From Clostridia bacterium (GTDB lineage Bacteria; Bacillota; Clostridia; Christensenellales; Aristaeellaceae), in assembly GCA_017552535.1 (NCBI GenBank), contig JAFZPV010000038.1, positions 48,406 to 112,405 on the forward strand: 64,000 bases of DNA, in the 5' to 3' direction. This document shows positions 17,016 to 24,844 of this stretch, piece after piece. The notes beneath the pieces were generated by a model. That model did no database searches. It was not told where the DNA came from and saw only the letters and a list, made by a program, of their open reading frames with translations. Each line of letters opens with the position of its first letter. Within the stretch, counting starts at the first letter, position 1. The position numbers were made by a program, and so were the translations under genes.

Positions 17016-17999
17016 TCAGTCCTCTGGATGGATGCCATCGCCGGACGCAGTTTTAGGTGCTCCCACCCTGCGGTACAGCTTTCGGTCCAGCGACCAGATG
17101 CGGTCGGTAAACCCGCCGGGCTTTACTTTTTCAAGCTCAGATTTCATTTCGAACATGCGGGCGTCCAGCAGGTCCAGGATGTGCAGAGCTTCTGCTTCCG
17201 GGAACATGGGCGGCTTGGGCGAGCCGTATTCCGGCAGATCGTGGTGAGAAAGCACCATATGCTCCAGGATCACGAGCAGTTCCCGGTCTGTGCCCAGTTC
17301 CCGTCCGCAGCGGTCCAGCCTGCTGACTCCCATCACGATGTGGCCCAGCAGATTTCCCTCTACAGAATAGTCGGTCACCAGTCCCAGCTCGTCGCAAATC
17401 ATCTCATCGATCTTGCAAAGGTCATGGATGATCACGCCCGCCGCCAGCAGGTCTTTATCCAGGAAAGGATACAGTTCGCATATCATCCCGGCGCCGCGAA
17501 GCATCGTGGTGGTGTGGTTCAGAAGCCCGCTCCTCTGGGCGTGGTGAAGGTTTTTCGCGCCGGGCATGATGCTCAGCTTATCCCCCGCCTCGTCCAGCAT
17601 CTTGAGCGTCAGTTCCCGAAGCTGGCGGTTCTCTATGGCGTCCACGCGGTTGATGATCTCTTCCAGCATGTCCTCCGGCTGTCTCGGCGCGCAGGGGATC
17701 AGGGCATTCATGTCCACTTCGTCTTCTTTTGCCGCCGGACGCATTTTGTCGATCCTGAGCTGAAGGCGGTTGTTGTATTCCTGCACCAGCCCCCGGACTT
17801 TGATCACTTCACCCGTGGCAGGCGGAAGTTCCGTGCCGTCCCAGCGCTTGGCGTTGATGTCACCTGAGGTGTCGGTAAGGGTAAGGTCCAGATATTTGCT
17901 GCCGTTCATGCTGGTTTTCTGCTGGGCGTTTTTGACCAGCAAAAAACCTTCGAAATTAACGTTCTTGAAGAGATCGGCGATTCTCGTCTGCTCCTTCAT
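17016..17999 (-). CDS. yhaM: 3'-5' exoribonuclease YhaM family protein
   Basis: A 327-residue protein with an OB-fold nucleic-acid-binding domain (about 1-90) and an HD phosphohydrolase domain (about 150-290). His162 in LLNHT, His192-Asp193 in IIHDLCKI and a HH pair in LSHHDLPEYGSP are the metal ligands. Bacillus YhaM degrades RNA and single-stranded DNA 3' to 5' with Mn2+ or Co2+. Length and architecture match. It is followed by topB 13 bases later. It has its own promoter, divergent from the lysozyme-like gene. Confidence 0.9.
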   Translation of the reverse strand: MKEQTRIADLFKNVNFEGFLLVKNAQQKTSMNGSKYLDLTLTDTSGDINAKRWDGTELPPATGEVIKVRGLVQEYNNRLQLRIDKMRPAAKEDEVDMNALIPCAPRQPEDMLEEIINRVDAIENRQLRELTLKMLDEAGDKLSIMPGAKNLHHAQRSGLLNHTTTMLRGAGMICELYPFLDKDLLAAGVIIHDLCKIDEMICDELGLVTDYSVEGNLLGHIVMGVSRLDRCGRELGTDRELLVILEHMVLSHHDLPEYGSPKPPMFPEAEALHILDLLDARMFEMKSELEKVKPGGFTDRIWSLDRKLYRRVGAPKTASGDGIHPED

Positions 18000-18031
18000 G
18001 CTCTCACCTCAGACAGTACATATTTGGATAT

Positions 18032-18060
18032 ATTTTATACGATTTTGGGCTCTATTTCAA
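18032..18060 (-). promoter_or_regulatory. Promoter of yhaM-topB-cysE
   Basis: Minus strand: -35 TTGAAA (18055-18060), a 17-base spacer and -10 TAAAAT (18032-18037). It is back to back with the promoter at 18086-18114. Confidence 0.6.
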
Positions 18061-18085
18061 CCGTTCCCGGAACGCTTCATATTTA

Positions 18086-18114
18086 TTGACATTTTGAAAT
18101 ACTTATGATATACT
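18086..18114 (+). promoter_or_regulatory. Promoter of the SH3-lysozyme-like gene and downstream run
   Basis: -35 TTGACA (18086-18091), a 17-base spacer and -10 TATACT (18109-18114). This is a near-consensus housekeeping promoter, 33 bases before the chosen start codon. Confidence 0.8.
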
Positions 18115-18146
18115 TTATTAATAAATCCGAAATGGGGGTTTATGCG

Positions 18147-19658
18147 ATGAAACGCATCGTACGCGCGCTTTCGCTTTTCGTTCTTTTGCTGCTGGCTTGC
18201 GGGTTTCTTTTCTCCGCCCATGCAGAACTGGATAATTTCGCTTTCGTGAAGCGCACCAAAGCCACTCTGTATTCTTCTGCGTCCATGTCGTCCCGCAGCC
18301 GTTACGTGTATAAATACGAGATCGTCACGGTGGAATCTACGGACAGCGTGAAGGCGAAGGTCAAATACGGCGAAAAGTCCGGCTACATGTATCTGAAAGA
18401 CCTGACTATGGTCACTTCGCTGAACCGCGAAGCCGTGGTGAACCGCAACACCAAAGTGTATACAAAGCCCTCGACTTCTGCTTCAAAAAGCAGCGTTTCC
18501 AAAAACACGCCCGTCACGGTGCTGATGGTCAACGGTTCCTGGGCGATGATCGAACGAAGCGGCAAAGCCGCCTACATCAAAACGGCATATCTTTCCGATC
18601 CCTCCACCGCGCAGCCTTCCGTGACCCCGACTCCAAAGCCCGCCGACAAGGACAGCTACGTTTTGAGCGGCAGCGTGACCCAGTGCGATTTCGACGCATA
18701 CATAAACGCCTCTTCCCTTTCGGTATATGCCAAGGCTTCTGCTAGTTCCACAAAGCTTGGCACGCTGAAGCGCGGAAGCGTGGTGCGCGTGTACGCGTAT
18801 AACGGCACGTGGGCCTACATCGAGCTCAACAGCCGGTACGGGTACTGCAAAAAATCCTACCTCAGGAAAATCGACGAAACGACTCCCGCCCCTGCGCAGT
18901 CCGCTTCGGCCGGTATTGCACCCTGTGAGCCTTTCGAAGCAAAAACCAACACGAAGATCTATGTATACGCTTCCAGCGACGATAAGAGCGAAAAGATCGG
19001 ACAGCTGAAAGCCGGTGTCACCGTGGAGGTGCAGGCGTACAGCAGCGACTGGGCTTATATCCATCTGAACGGCAATTACGGCTACACCCAGACAAAAGGC
19101 CTTACCCGCCTGCAGCCTGCTGCTACCCCCACCCCTGTTCCTACGCCAACGCCCGCTCCCACCGCAACGCCTGCGCCCACGCAGACGGCGTACGTATCCA
19201 CTGATCCCATTTTCACCAACACTTCCACCAGCAACGAACAGAAGATCTACCAGTATCTGACCAGCGAAACCGAATACAACGAAGCCGTGGCCTGCGGCAT
19301 CCTTGCCAACATCAAGCAGGAATCCAACTTTAATCCCACATCCGGCAAAGGAAAAAGCTATCAGGGCCTGTGCCAGTGGAGCACGACCCGCTTTGCCATC
19401 CTGGAAAAGTGGTGTGCGCAGAACGGCTTTGATCCCTACTCCCTCGAAGGACAGATCAAGTTCCTGAAATACGATCTGTCCGCGCGCTACACGCTGTATC
19501 ACAAAGCCCTGAAAGCCATCGAAAACACCTCAGAAGGCGCGTATGAAGCCGGGTACTATTTCTGCTACCATTATGAGCGTCCAGCCAGTCTGGAAAGCTC
19601 CTCCGTAGCCAGGGGCAACAAGGCCCGCGACGTATACTGGCCGAAATACGCCAACTGA
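18147..19658 (+). CDS. secreted SH3-repeat cell wall hydrolase with phage-tail-lysozyme-type domain
   Basis: 503 residues from ATG 18147, which has GGGGG 8 bases upstream; the frame is open 14 codons earlier. A signal peptide (about 1-26, cleavage after AHA) is followed by four SH3b-like repeats near 35-95, 105-155, 185-235 and 260-315. Their motif is VYAKAS...GTLKRGSVVRV...WAYIE-like. A Pro/Thr linker follows (about 320-345), then a catalytic domain (365-503). That domain has ILANIKQESNFNP and YQGLCQWST, as in phage tail lysozyme domains, where the Glu of KQES is the likely acid. It should cleave peptidoglycan outside the cell, with the SH3 domains binding the wall. No prophage genes surround it. 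Confidence 0.82.
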   Translation: MKRIVRALSLFVLLLLACGFLFSAHAELDNFAFVKRTKATLYSSASMSSRSRYVYKYEIVTVESTDSVKAKVKYGEKSGYMYLKDLTMVTSLNREAVVNRNTKVYTKPSTSASKSSVSKNTPVTVLMVNGSWAMIERSGKAAYIKTAYLSDPSTAQPSVTPTPKPADKDSYVLSGSVTQCDFDAYINASSLSVYAKASASSTKLGTLKRGSVVRVYAYNGTWAYIELNSRYGYCKKSYLRKIDETTPAPAQSASAGIAPCEPFEAKTNTKIYVYASSDDKSEKIGQLKAGVTVEVQAYSSDWAYIHLNGNYGYTQTKGLTRLQPAATPTPVPTPTPAPTATPAPTQTAYVSTDPIFTNTSTSNEQKIYQYLTSETEYNEAVACGILANIKQESNFNPTSGKGKSYQGLCQWSTTRFAILEKWCAQNGFDPYSLEGQIKFLKYDLSARYTLYHKALKAIENTSEGAYEAGYYFCYHYERPASLESSSVARGNKARDVYWPKYAN

Positions 19659-19674
19659 TCCAAAGGAACACAGC

Positions 19675-20472
19675 ATGGAGCTTTTCGATACCCACTGCCA
19701 TTTGAACGATCCGGCTTTTGACGAAGACAGGCCCGAAGCAGTAAAACGCATGCTGGAAGCCGGCGTAACCAGAGCCGTGATTGTCGGTGACGCAACGAAT
19801 GACGGCAGCGACGTAACCGGGCTTTTAAAGGATCATCCGTTCCTGTACGGCGCGTACGGACTGCATCCCCACGACGCGCAGAAATGGCAGGAGTCCTTCG
19901 CCGTGCGCATCGCAGAAGTGCTGAAAAAAGAAAGATTCGTGGCTCTCGGTGAGATCGGCCTGGATTACCACTATGATTTTTCTCCCCGCGAGGTACAGAA
20001 GCAGGTATTCATCCGCCAGCTGGAGCTTGCCCACGAACTGGATATACCCGCTGTGTTTCATATCCGCGAAGCGCACGGTGACGCATATGATATCCTTACA
20101 AGCTGCATCAGGCGCGGCATACGCGTGCAAGGCGTGATGCACTGTTTTGGCGGCAGCCTTGAAAGCGCGCTGGAGTACGTGCGGATGGGGCTGTACATTT
20201 CGTTTTCCGGTTCCCTTACCTTCAAAAACGCTCCCGTTCTTACGCGCTGCGCCGCAAATCTTCCGCGGGATCGAATCCTGATCGAAACCGACAGCCCTTA
20301 TATGGCCCCCGTCCCCCTTCGCGGAAGAAGAAACGAACCCGCCTTCGTGGCCCACGTTTGCGAAAAGCTTTCTTCCCTTCTGGATCTTTCCGTGGAAGAA
20401 ACTGCACTTATGACTTACCAAAACGCATTGAACGCATTTCATATACGATCGGAGGAAGCGTCCCATGTATGA
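19675..20472 (+). CDS. TatD family metal-dependent hydrolase
   Basis: A 265-residue TIM-barrel deoxyribonuclease of the TatD/YcfH family (3'-5' DNase; reported roles in DNA repair and D-aminoacyl-tRNA quality control). Metal ligands are visible in FDTHCHLND at the start, GEIGLDYH near 97, FHIREAHGDA, MHCFGG and ETDSPYMAP. It begins 16 bases after the lysozyme-like gene, with AAGGAA as ribosome site, and overlaps the next gene by 8 bases. Confidence 0.93.
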   Translation: MELFDTHCHLNDPAFDEDRPEAVKRMLEAGVTRAVIVGDATNDGSDVTGLLKDHPFLYGAYGLHPHDAQKWQESFAVRIAEVLKKERFVALGEIGLDYHYDFSPREVQKQVFIRQLELAHELDIPAVFHIREAHGDAYDILTSCIRRGIRVQGVMHCFGGSLESALEYVRMGLYISFSGSLTFKNAPVLTRCAANLPRDRILIETDSPYMAPVPLRGRRNEPAFVAHVCEKLSSLLDLSVEETALMTYQNALNAFHIRSEEASHV

Positions 20473-21904
20473 TGTGGCCATCGTCGGCTGCGGCGTGATC
20501 GGCGCGGCGGCGGCTTATTATCTTTCGATGTACGATCTGAAGATACTCGTTCTGGAAAAGGAAAACGATATCGCCATGGGCGCGACCCGTGCCAACAGCG
20601 CCATCATACACGCAGGCTACGATCCCGAACCGGGCACCCTCATGGCGCGGCTCAACGTGCGCGGCTGCGAAATGGCAAAGGATCTGTGCTATAAACTAAG
20701 CGTGCCTTACCGGCAGTGCGGCTCCTTGGTGCTGGCCTTTTCCGCCGCCGAAGACGAAACCGTGAAGATGCTTTATGACCGCGGCGTACAAAACGGCGTT
20801 AAGGGCATGATGATCCTGACCGCTGAAGAAGTGCACGAGATGGAGCCGCAGGTCTCTGACCAGGTGACCAGCGCACTGTATGCGCCAAGCGCAGGCATCG
20901 TGAATCCCTGGGAATATGCCCTGGCTTTTGCCGAGGTCGCCGTTTTGAACGGCGTCGAGCTTTATCGAAACAGCGAAGTAACGGACATACGCAAAACCGA
21001 AAAAGGCTTTGAAATAAACGCGGGAAAAAATACATTTGAATCCCGCTTCGTGATCAACTCTGCCGGTGTGGACAGCGCTTTCGTTCACGAAATGGTCGCC
21101 GACAGGTCGTTTACGGTGAAGCCCAGCAAGGGCAGCTACTATCTGATGGATAAGTGTGAATGCGCCCGCGCGAATCACGTTTTGTTCCAATGCCCCAGCG
21201 AAAAGGGCAAGGGCGTGCTGGTGTCACCCACCGTTCACGGGAACCTGATCGTGGGCCCTGACGCAGAACCCAGTAAAGATATGCACCGTGTCAACACAAC
21301 TGCGGCGAGCCTTTCGTATGTGAAGAGCGCCGCCGCTAAATCGGTCCCGGGCATCGATTACCGCAACGCCATACGCAACTTTGCGGGCATGCGCGCCAAT
21401 ACAGACCAAAGCGATTTTGTAATCGGATTCGCAGCGCCCGGTTTTCTGGACCTGGCCGGTATCAAATCTCCCGGTCTCACCAGCGCGCCGGCTATCGGCG
21501 AAGAAGCCGTGAAACTCCTCAAGGAGGCGGGGCTTGAACTCGTTCCCAAAGTAAGCCCCGTACAGACCCGCAAAAAGCTGCGGTTCAAGGAACTGTCCGA
21601 AGATGAGAAGTGTGCCGCCATCGCGAAGAATCCCCTGTATGGCCGCGTGATATGCCGCTGCGAAACGATCACCGAAGGTGAGATCGTGGACGCCATCCGT
21701 TCCCCCATCCCGCCCGTTTCCGTAGACGGCATCAAGCGCAGGGCCGGTACCGGCATGGGCCGCTGCCAGGGCGGTTTCTGCGGACCGAGGGTGCTGGAGA
21801 TCCTTGCTCGCGAACTTGAGATCGATCCAAAGCAGGTGCTCAAAGATCAGGCGGGAAGCTACATTCTGGCAGATGAAACAAAGACCGGAGGGATGCGCGT
21901 ATGA
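20465..21904 (+). CDS. GlpA-like FAD-dependent oxidoreductase with C-terminal BFD-type [2Fe-2S] domain
   Basis: 479 residues. The N-terminal FAD-binding DAO fold has GCGVIGAAAAY (residues 8-18). The C-terminal iron-sulfur domain has Cys397, Cys399, Cys434 and Cys439 in a CxC-34-CxxxxC pattern. The family includes anaerobic glycerol-3-phosphate dehydrogenase GlpA and L-2-hydroxyglutarate oxidase; in Clostridia such proteins sit with the same two partners seen here. The likely reaction is oxidation of glycerol 3-phosphate or a 2-hydroxyacid with electron transfer through the partner flavoprotein. The substrate is not fixed by the sequence. Confidence 0.85.
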   Translation: MYDVAIVGCGVIGAAAAYYLSMYDLKILVLEKENDIAMGATRANSAIIHAGYDPEPGTLMARLNVRGCEMAKDLCYKLSVPYRQCGSLVLAFSAAEDETVKMLYDRGVQNGVKGMMILTAEEVHEMEPQVSDQVTSALYAPSAGIVNPWEYALAFAEVAVLNGVELYRNSEVTDIRKTEKGFEINAGKNTFESRFVINSAGVDSAFVHEMVADRSFTVKPSKGSYYLMDKCECARANHVLFQCPSEKGKGVLVSPTVHGNLIVGPDAEPSKDMHRVNTTAASLSYVKSAAAKSVPGIDYRNAIRNFAGMRANTDQSDFVIGFAAPGFLDLAGIKSPGLTSAPAIGEEAVKLLKEAGLELVPKVSPVQTRKKLRFKELSEDEKCAAIAKNPLYGRVICRCETITEGEIVDAIRSPIPPVSVDGIKRRAGTGMGRCQGGFCGPRVLEILARELEIDPKQVLKDQAGSYILADETKTGGMRV

Positions 21905-23154
21905 AATACGAACTCATCGTGATCGGCGGCGGCCCTGCCGGACTCGCCGCGGCAGTCAGCGCGTATCAAAACGGCCTTAGGCGAATCGCCATCATCGAGC
22001 GCGACCTGCAGGCAGGCGGCATTCTCAACCAGTGCATACACAACGGTTTCGGCCTGCACCGTTTTCACGAAGAGCTCTCCGGTCCTGAATACGCGGGACG
22101 CTTTATCGATATGCTTCCCGGCACATCCATCCAGCTGTTTACGGATACGATGGGGCTTGAGATCACAAAGGACAAGCGCGTTCACTGCGTAAGCGCAAAG
22201 CAGGGGTACCAGGTGTACGAAGCCGAAAGCATCGTATTGGCCATGGGCTGCCGCGAGCGCACGCGCGGCGCCATCGGCATTCCGGGCGACCGGCCCTCCG
22301 GCGTATTCACGGCAGGCGCCGCCCAGCGCTATCTGAACATCGAGGGATATATGGTGGGCAGGCGCGTACTGATCCTGGGCTCCGGCGACATCGGCCTCAT
22401 CATGGCGCGCCGCATGACCCTGGAAGGCGCAAAGGTGCTGGCTTGCGTGGAGGTTATGCCCTATTCGTGCGGCCTCAGCCGCAACATCGCCCAGTGTCTG
22501 AACGATTTTGATATCCCGCTGTATCTTTCCCACACGGTGACCGATATCCGCATGAAAAACGGCAGGCTCAGCGGCTGTACCGTTTCCAGGGTAGACGAAA
22601 AGCGTATGCCAGTCCCCGGCACTGAAATGGACTTCGACTGCGACACGCTTTTGCTCTCCGTCGGACTGATTCCGGAAAACGAGCTTACCAGGAGCGCGGG
22701 CATCGAGATCGACCGAAGGACGAACGGACCCGTGGTGCACGAGAATATGGAAACGCAGATGGAAGGCGTTTTCGCCTGCGGAAACGTGGTGCACGTACAC
22801 GACCTGGTGGATTACGTTTCCGCCGAGAGCGAACGTGCCGGACGCGCCGCCGCGCAGTATGTTTTAAATGGAGAAGCGTCGGGCGAATGCATCACGCTGC
22901 GGAACGGAGCGTGCGTGAGCTACACGGTACCGCAGCTGATCAGGCCGGACAACGTGGAAAAGGCTGCCGAGGTATTTTTCCGTGTAAACCGCATATTCTC
23001 CGCGTCCCGCGTCAGCGTTTATTCAAACGATCAGCTGATCGCACAGTATAAGCGCGAGCACATGGCTCCCGGCGAGATGGAGCGCATTCAGCTGCCCAAG
23101 GCGCTTTTGGATAAGGCAGACGGCGAGATCACCGTCGCCTGTGAGGAGGCGTGA
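21901..23154 (+). CDS. NAD(P)/FAD-dependent oxidoreductase, partner of the GlpA-like protein
   Basis: 417 residues. The FAD Rossmann motif GGGPAG is at residues 9-14, a second nucleotide site lies in ILGSGDIGLIMARRM, and GVFACGNVVHVHDLVD is the C-terminal FAD contact. GGILNQCIHNGFGLH is characteristic of the subfamily found next to GlpA-like proteins. It overlaps the preceding gene by four bases (ATGA), implying coupled translation and probably a complex. No glycerol kinase adjoins. Confidence 0.85.
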   Translation: MKYELIVIGGGPAGLAAAVSAYQNGLRRIAIIERDLQAGGILNQCIHNGFGLHRFHEELSGPEYAGRFIDMLPGTSIQLFTDTMGLEITKDKRVHCVSAKQGYQVYEAESIVLAMGCRERTRGAIGIPGDRPSGVFTAGAAQRYLNIEGYMVGRRVLILGSGDIGLIMARRMTLEGAKVLACVEVMPYSCGLSRNIAQCLNDFDIPLYLSHTVTDIRMKNGRLSGCTVSRVDEKRMPVPGTEMDFDCDTLLLSVGLIPENELTRSAGIEIDRRTNGPVVHENMETQMEGVFACGNVVHVHDLVDYVSAESERAGRAAAQYVLNGEASGECITLRNGACVSYTVPQLIRPDNVEKAAEVFFRVNRIFSASRVSVYSNDQLIAQYKREHMAPGEMERIQLPKALLDKADGEITVACEEA

Positions 23155-23156
23155 GA

Positions 23157-23501
23157 ATGAAAGAACTGATCTGCATCGTATGCCCCAAAGGCTGCCGTTT
23201 GAAGGTTGACGAGGAGAACGGTTTCAAGGTGACGGGAAACTCCTGCCCCCGCGGCGCAGAATACGGAAAAAACGAGATATCCGATCCCCGGCGCACTGTG
23301 ACCAGCACCGTGCGCATCTCGGGTTCGCACTTAAAGCGCTGTCCCGTAAGGACCTCTTCTCCCATACCCAAGAACATGATGTTCGAGCTTATGGACGCGC
23401 TGAACAGTGTCGAGCTTCATTCGCCGGTAAAACGCGGGGAAGTGGTGATCGAAAACGTTCTGGGTACAGGCTCCGACGTGATCGTTACCAGGGATATGTA
23501 A
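23157..23501 (+). CDS. DUF1667 cysteine-rich protein, third member of the flavoprotein set
   Basis: 114 residues from ATG 23157, which has GAGGAGG 7 bases upstream; an in-frame GTG at 23151 is too close to that site. N-terminal cysteines C6, C9, C13 and C30 (CIVCPKGC and NSCPRG) look like a metal or iron-sulfur site. DUF1667 proteins accompany GlpA-like and FAD/NAD reductase genes in many anaerobes. A small electron-transfer or assembly subunit is inferred from context. Confidence 0.82.
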   Translation: MKELICIVCPKGCRLKVDEENGFKVTGNSCPRGAEYGKNEISDPRRTVTSTVRISGSHLKRCPVRTSSPIPKNMMFELMDALNSVELHSPVKRGEVVIENVLGTGSDVIVTRDM

Positions 23502-23530
23502 CCAGGCAAAATCGTCAGGAGGTAAGAGTT

Positions 23531-23932
23531 ATGACCATCAGCGGGATCGCGCATTGCGCGTACAATGTGACCGACATGCAGGCGTCACTGGATTTTTATG
23601 TAGGAAAGCTCGGCATGAAGCACGCGTTTTCTCTGACCCGCAGCGACGGCACGCCCTGGATCGAATACATCAAGGTCGCGCCCGGTCAGTTTGTCGAGCT
23701 GTTTTATGCTGAAAACCCATTCGACAGCAAAAGCTGCGCCTACAACCACCTCTGCCTGCAGGTTCCCTCCTGCAAAGAAGCGGAAAAGCAGCTCAAAGAA
23801 GCGGGGGTTGCGATCGATGTGCCGCTCAAGCAGGGCTCGGACGGAAACTGGCAGCTGTGGATACATGATCCTGACGGCAACCGCGTGGAGATCATGGAGA
23901 TCAGCCCCCTTTCGCCCCAGGCAAACGCGTAA
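23531..23932 (+). CDS. VOC (glyoxalase/bleomycin resistance) family protein
   Basis: 133 residues forming the paired beta-alpha-beta-beta-beta units of vicinal oxygen chelate proteins. The metal-ligand positions are His8 in GIAHCAYNV, Glu in QFVELFYAE, His in YNHLCLQV and Glu in NRVEIME. The DPDGNRVEIME end is typical of glyoxalase-like enzymes. Substrate is unknown. It is the last gene before a terminator, with AGGAGG at its start. Confidence 0.85.
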   Translation: MTISGIAHCAYNVTDMQASLDFYVGKLGMKHAFSLTRSDGTPWIEYIKVAPGQFVELFYAENPFDSKSCAYNHLCLQVPSCKEAEKQLKEAGVAIDVPLKQGSDGNWQLWIHDPDGNRVEIMEISPLSPQANA

Positions 23933-23948
23933 AGAAACATACGAAAAC

Positions 23949-23980
23949 GGACCGTGCGATAAGCACGGTCCCTTTTCATT
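23949..23980. terminator. Bidirectional terminator between convergent genes
   Basis: A 9-bp stem, GGACCGTGC (23949-23957) with its complement at 23963-23971, has a 5-base loop. It is followed by CTTTT on the + strand and by GTTTT on the minus strand. It separates the VOC gene from the lipid-kinase-like gene. Confidence 0.8.
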
Positions 23981-23992
23981 ATGTGTATCCGT

Positions 23993-24841
23993 TCAGGTTT
24001 TCACTTCGTAGCCCGTTACATCGCGCAGAACTTCGCCGTCGATCTGCATGGCAGCGGGACGGCTGAATTCCACAAAAACGCTGTTGCCTTTCACAGTAGT
24101 CAGGTTTTTCTTAAGGCCCGCATGTCTTCCGTTTTTTGCCATCAGGAAGAAAAAGATGGCCCGAAGGCGGCTTAAGTCATGGGCGATCACTACGCTTACG
24201 CGCCTGCTTTCATCCCGTCTGTCCTGAGCCGGAGCGATCTTGAATCCGCCGCCGTAATAGCGGCCCTTCATCGTGGATACCATCCAGACGCGGCTGTATT
24301 CGGTACGCACGCCGTCCACAGTCACGGCGGCTCTGGCCGGTATGTAGGAACGCAAAAGCCCTTTTACGGCAAACGCGATATAGCTTGGTTTCTTTTTCCC
24401 TTTCCTGCGCGCTTCGTCCACCGAGTCGCAGCAGTATCCGTCCAGGCCCAGGCCCACGCCGTTTATAAAGCGGAATGCCCTGCCGTTTGCATATGCGCAC
24501 GGAGCGTTTTCTACCTGTTCGTTCAGGCGTATCGTTTTGTCCGGAGTCGAAATACCCATATCCGTCTGAAAGTCGTTGCCTGAACCCGTGGCCACATAAT
24601 CCACGGGATGGGTGAACTTTCTTCCGTTCACGTCATTTGCCAGCCTGTTGAGCGTGCCATCTCCGCCTGCGATCACCGCCCGCACGCCTTCCGGCAGGGA
24701 TTCGATGTGATCGAAAGCGGATACCTTCGTGATATCCGTAAAGCGGCAATCGGGGCCCTGCACATTCGCCTTTGCCCAGGCACGAGCATGTTCGAGGCCC
24801 CGGCCTTCGCCGGCGATGGGATTGTATATCACTTCCGTCAT
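23993..24841 (-). CDS. diacylglycerol kinase-like lipid kinase (YegS/DAGK family)
   Basis: 282 residues with the DAGK catalytic motif GGDGTLN near residue 59, an N-terminal YNPIAGEGRG and a GSGNDF nucleotide-site segment. Members phosphorylate diacylglycerol, sphingosine-like lipids or, in BmrU-like proteins, unknown lipids. It is the last gene of the long carbohydrate run, starting 3 bases after the 894-residue gene ends with GAGGA as ribosome site. A metabolic link to the sugar genes is not evident; it may simply be co-transcribed. Confidence 0.85.
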   Translation of the reverse strand: MTEVIYNPIAGEGRGLEHARAWAKANVQGPDCRFTDITKVSAFDHIESLPEGVRAVIAGGDGTLNRLANDVNGRKFTHPVDYVATGSGNDFQTDMGISTPDKTIRLNEQVENAPCAYANGRAFRFINGVGLGLDGYCCDSVDEARRKGKKKPSYIAFAVKGLLRSYIPARAAVTVDGVRTEYSRVWMVSTMKGRYYGGGFKIAPAQDRRDESRRVSVVIAHDLSRLRAIFFFLMAKNGRHAGLKKNLTTVKGNSVFVEFSRPAAMQIDGEVLRDVTGYEVKT

Positions 24842-24844
24842 TTT

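Noticed and set aside
18147-19658. Prophage remnant
   Set aside because: The lysozyme domain is of a phage-tail type, but it is fused to a signal peptide and SH3 repeats, has a housekeeping promoter and no phage genes nearby.
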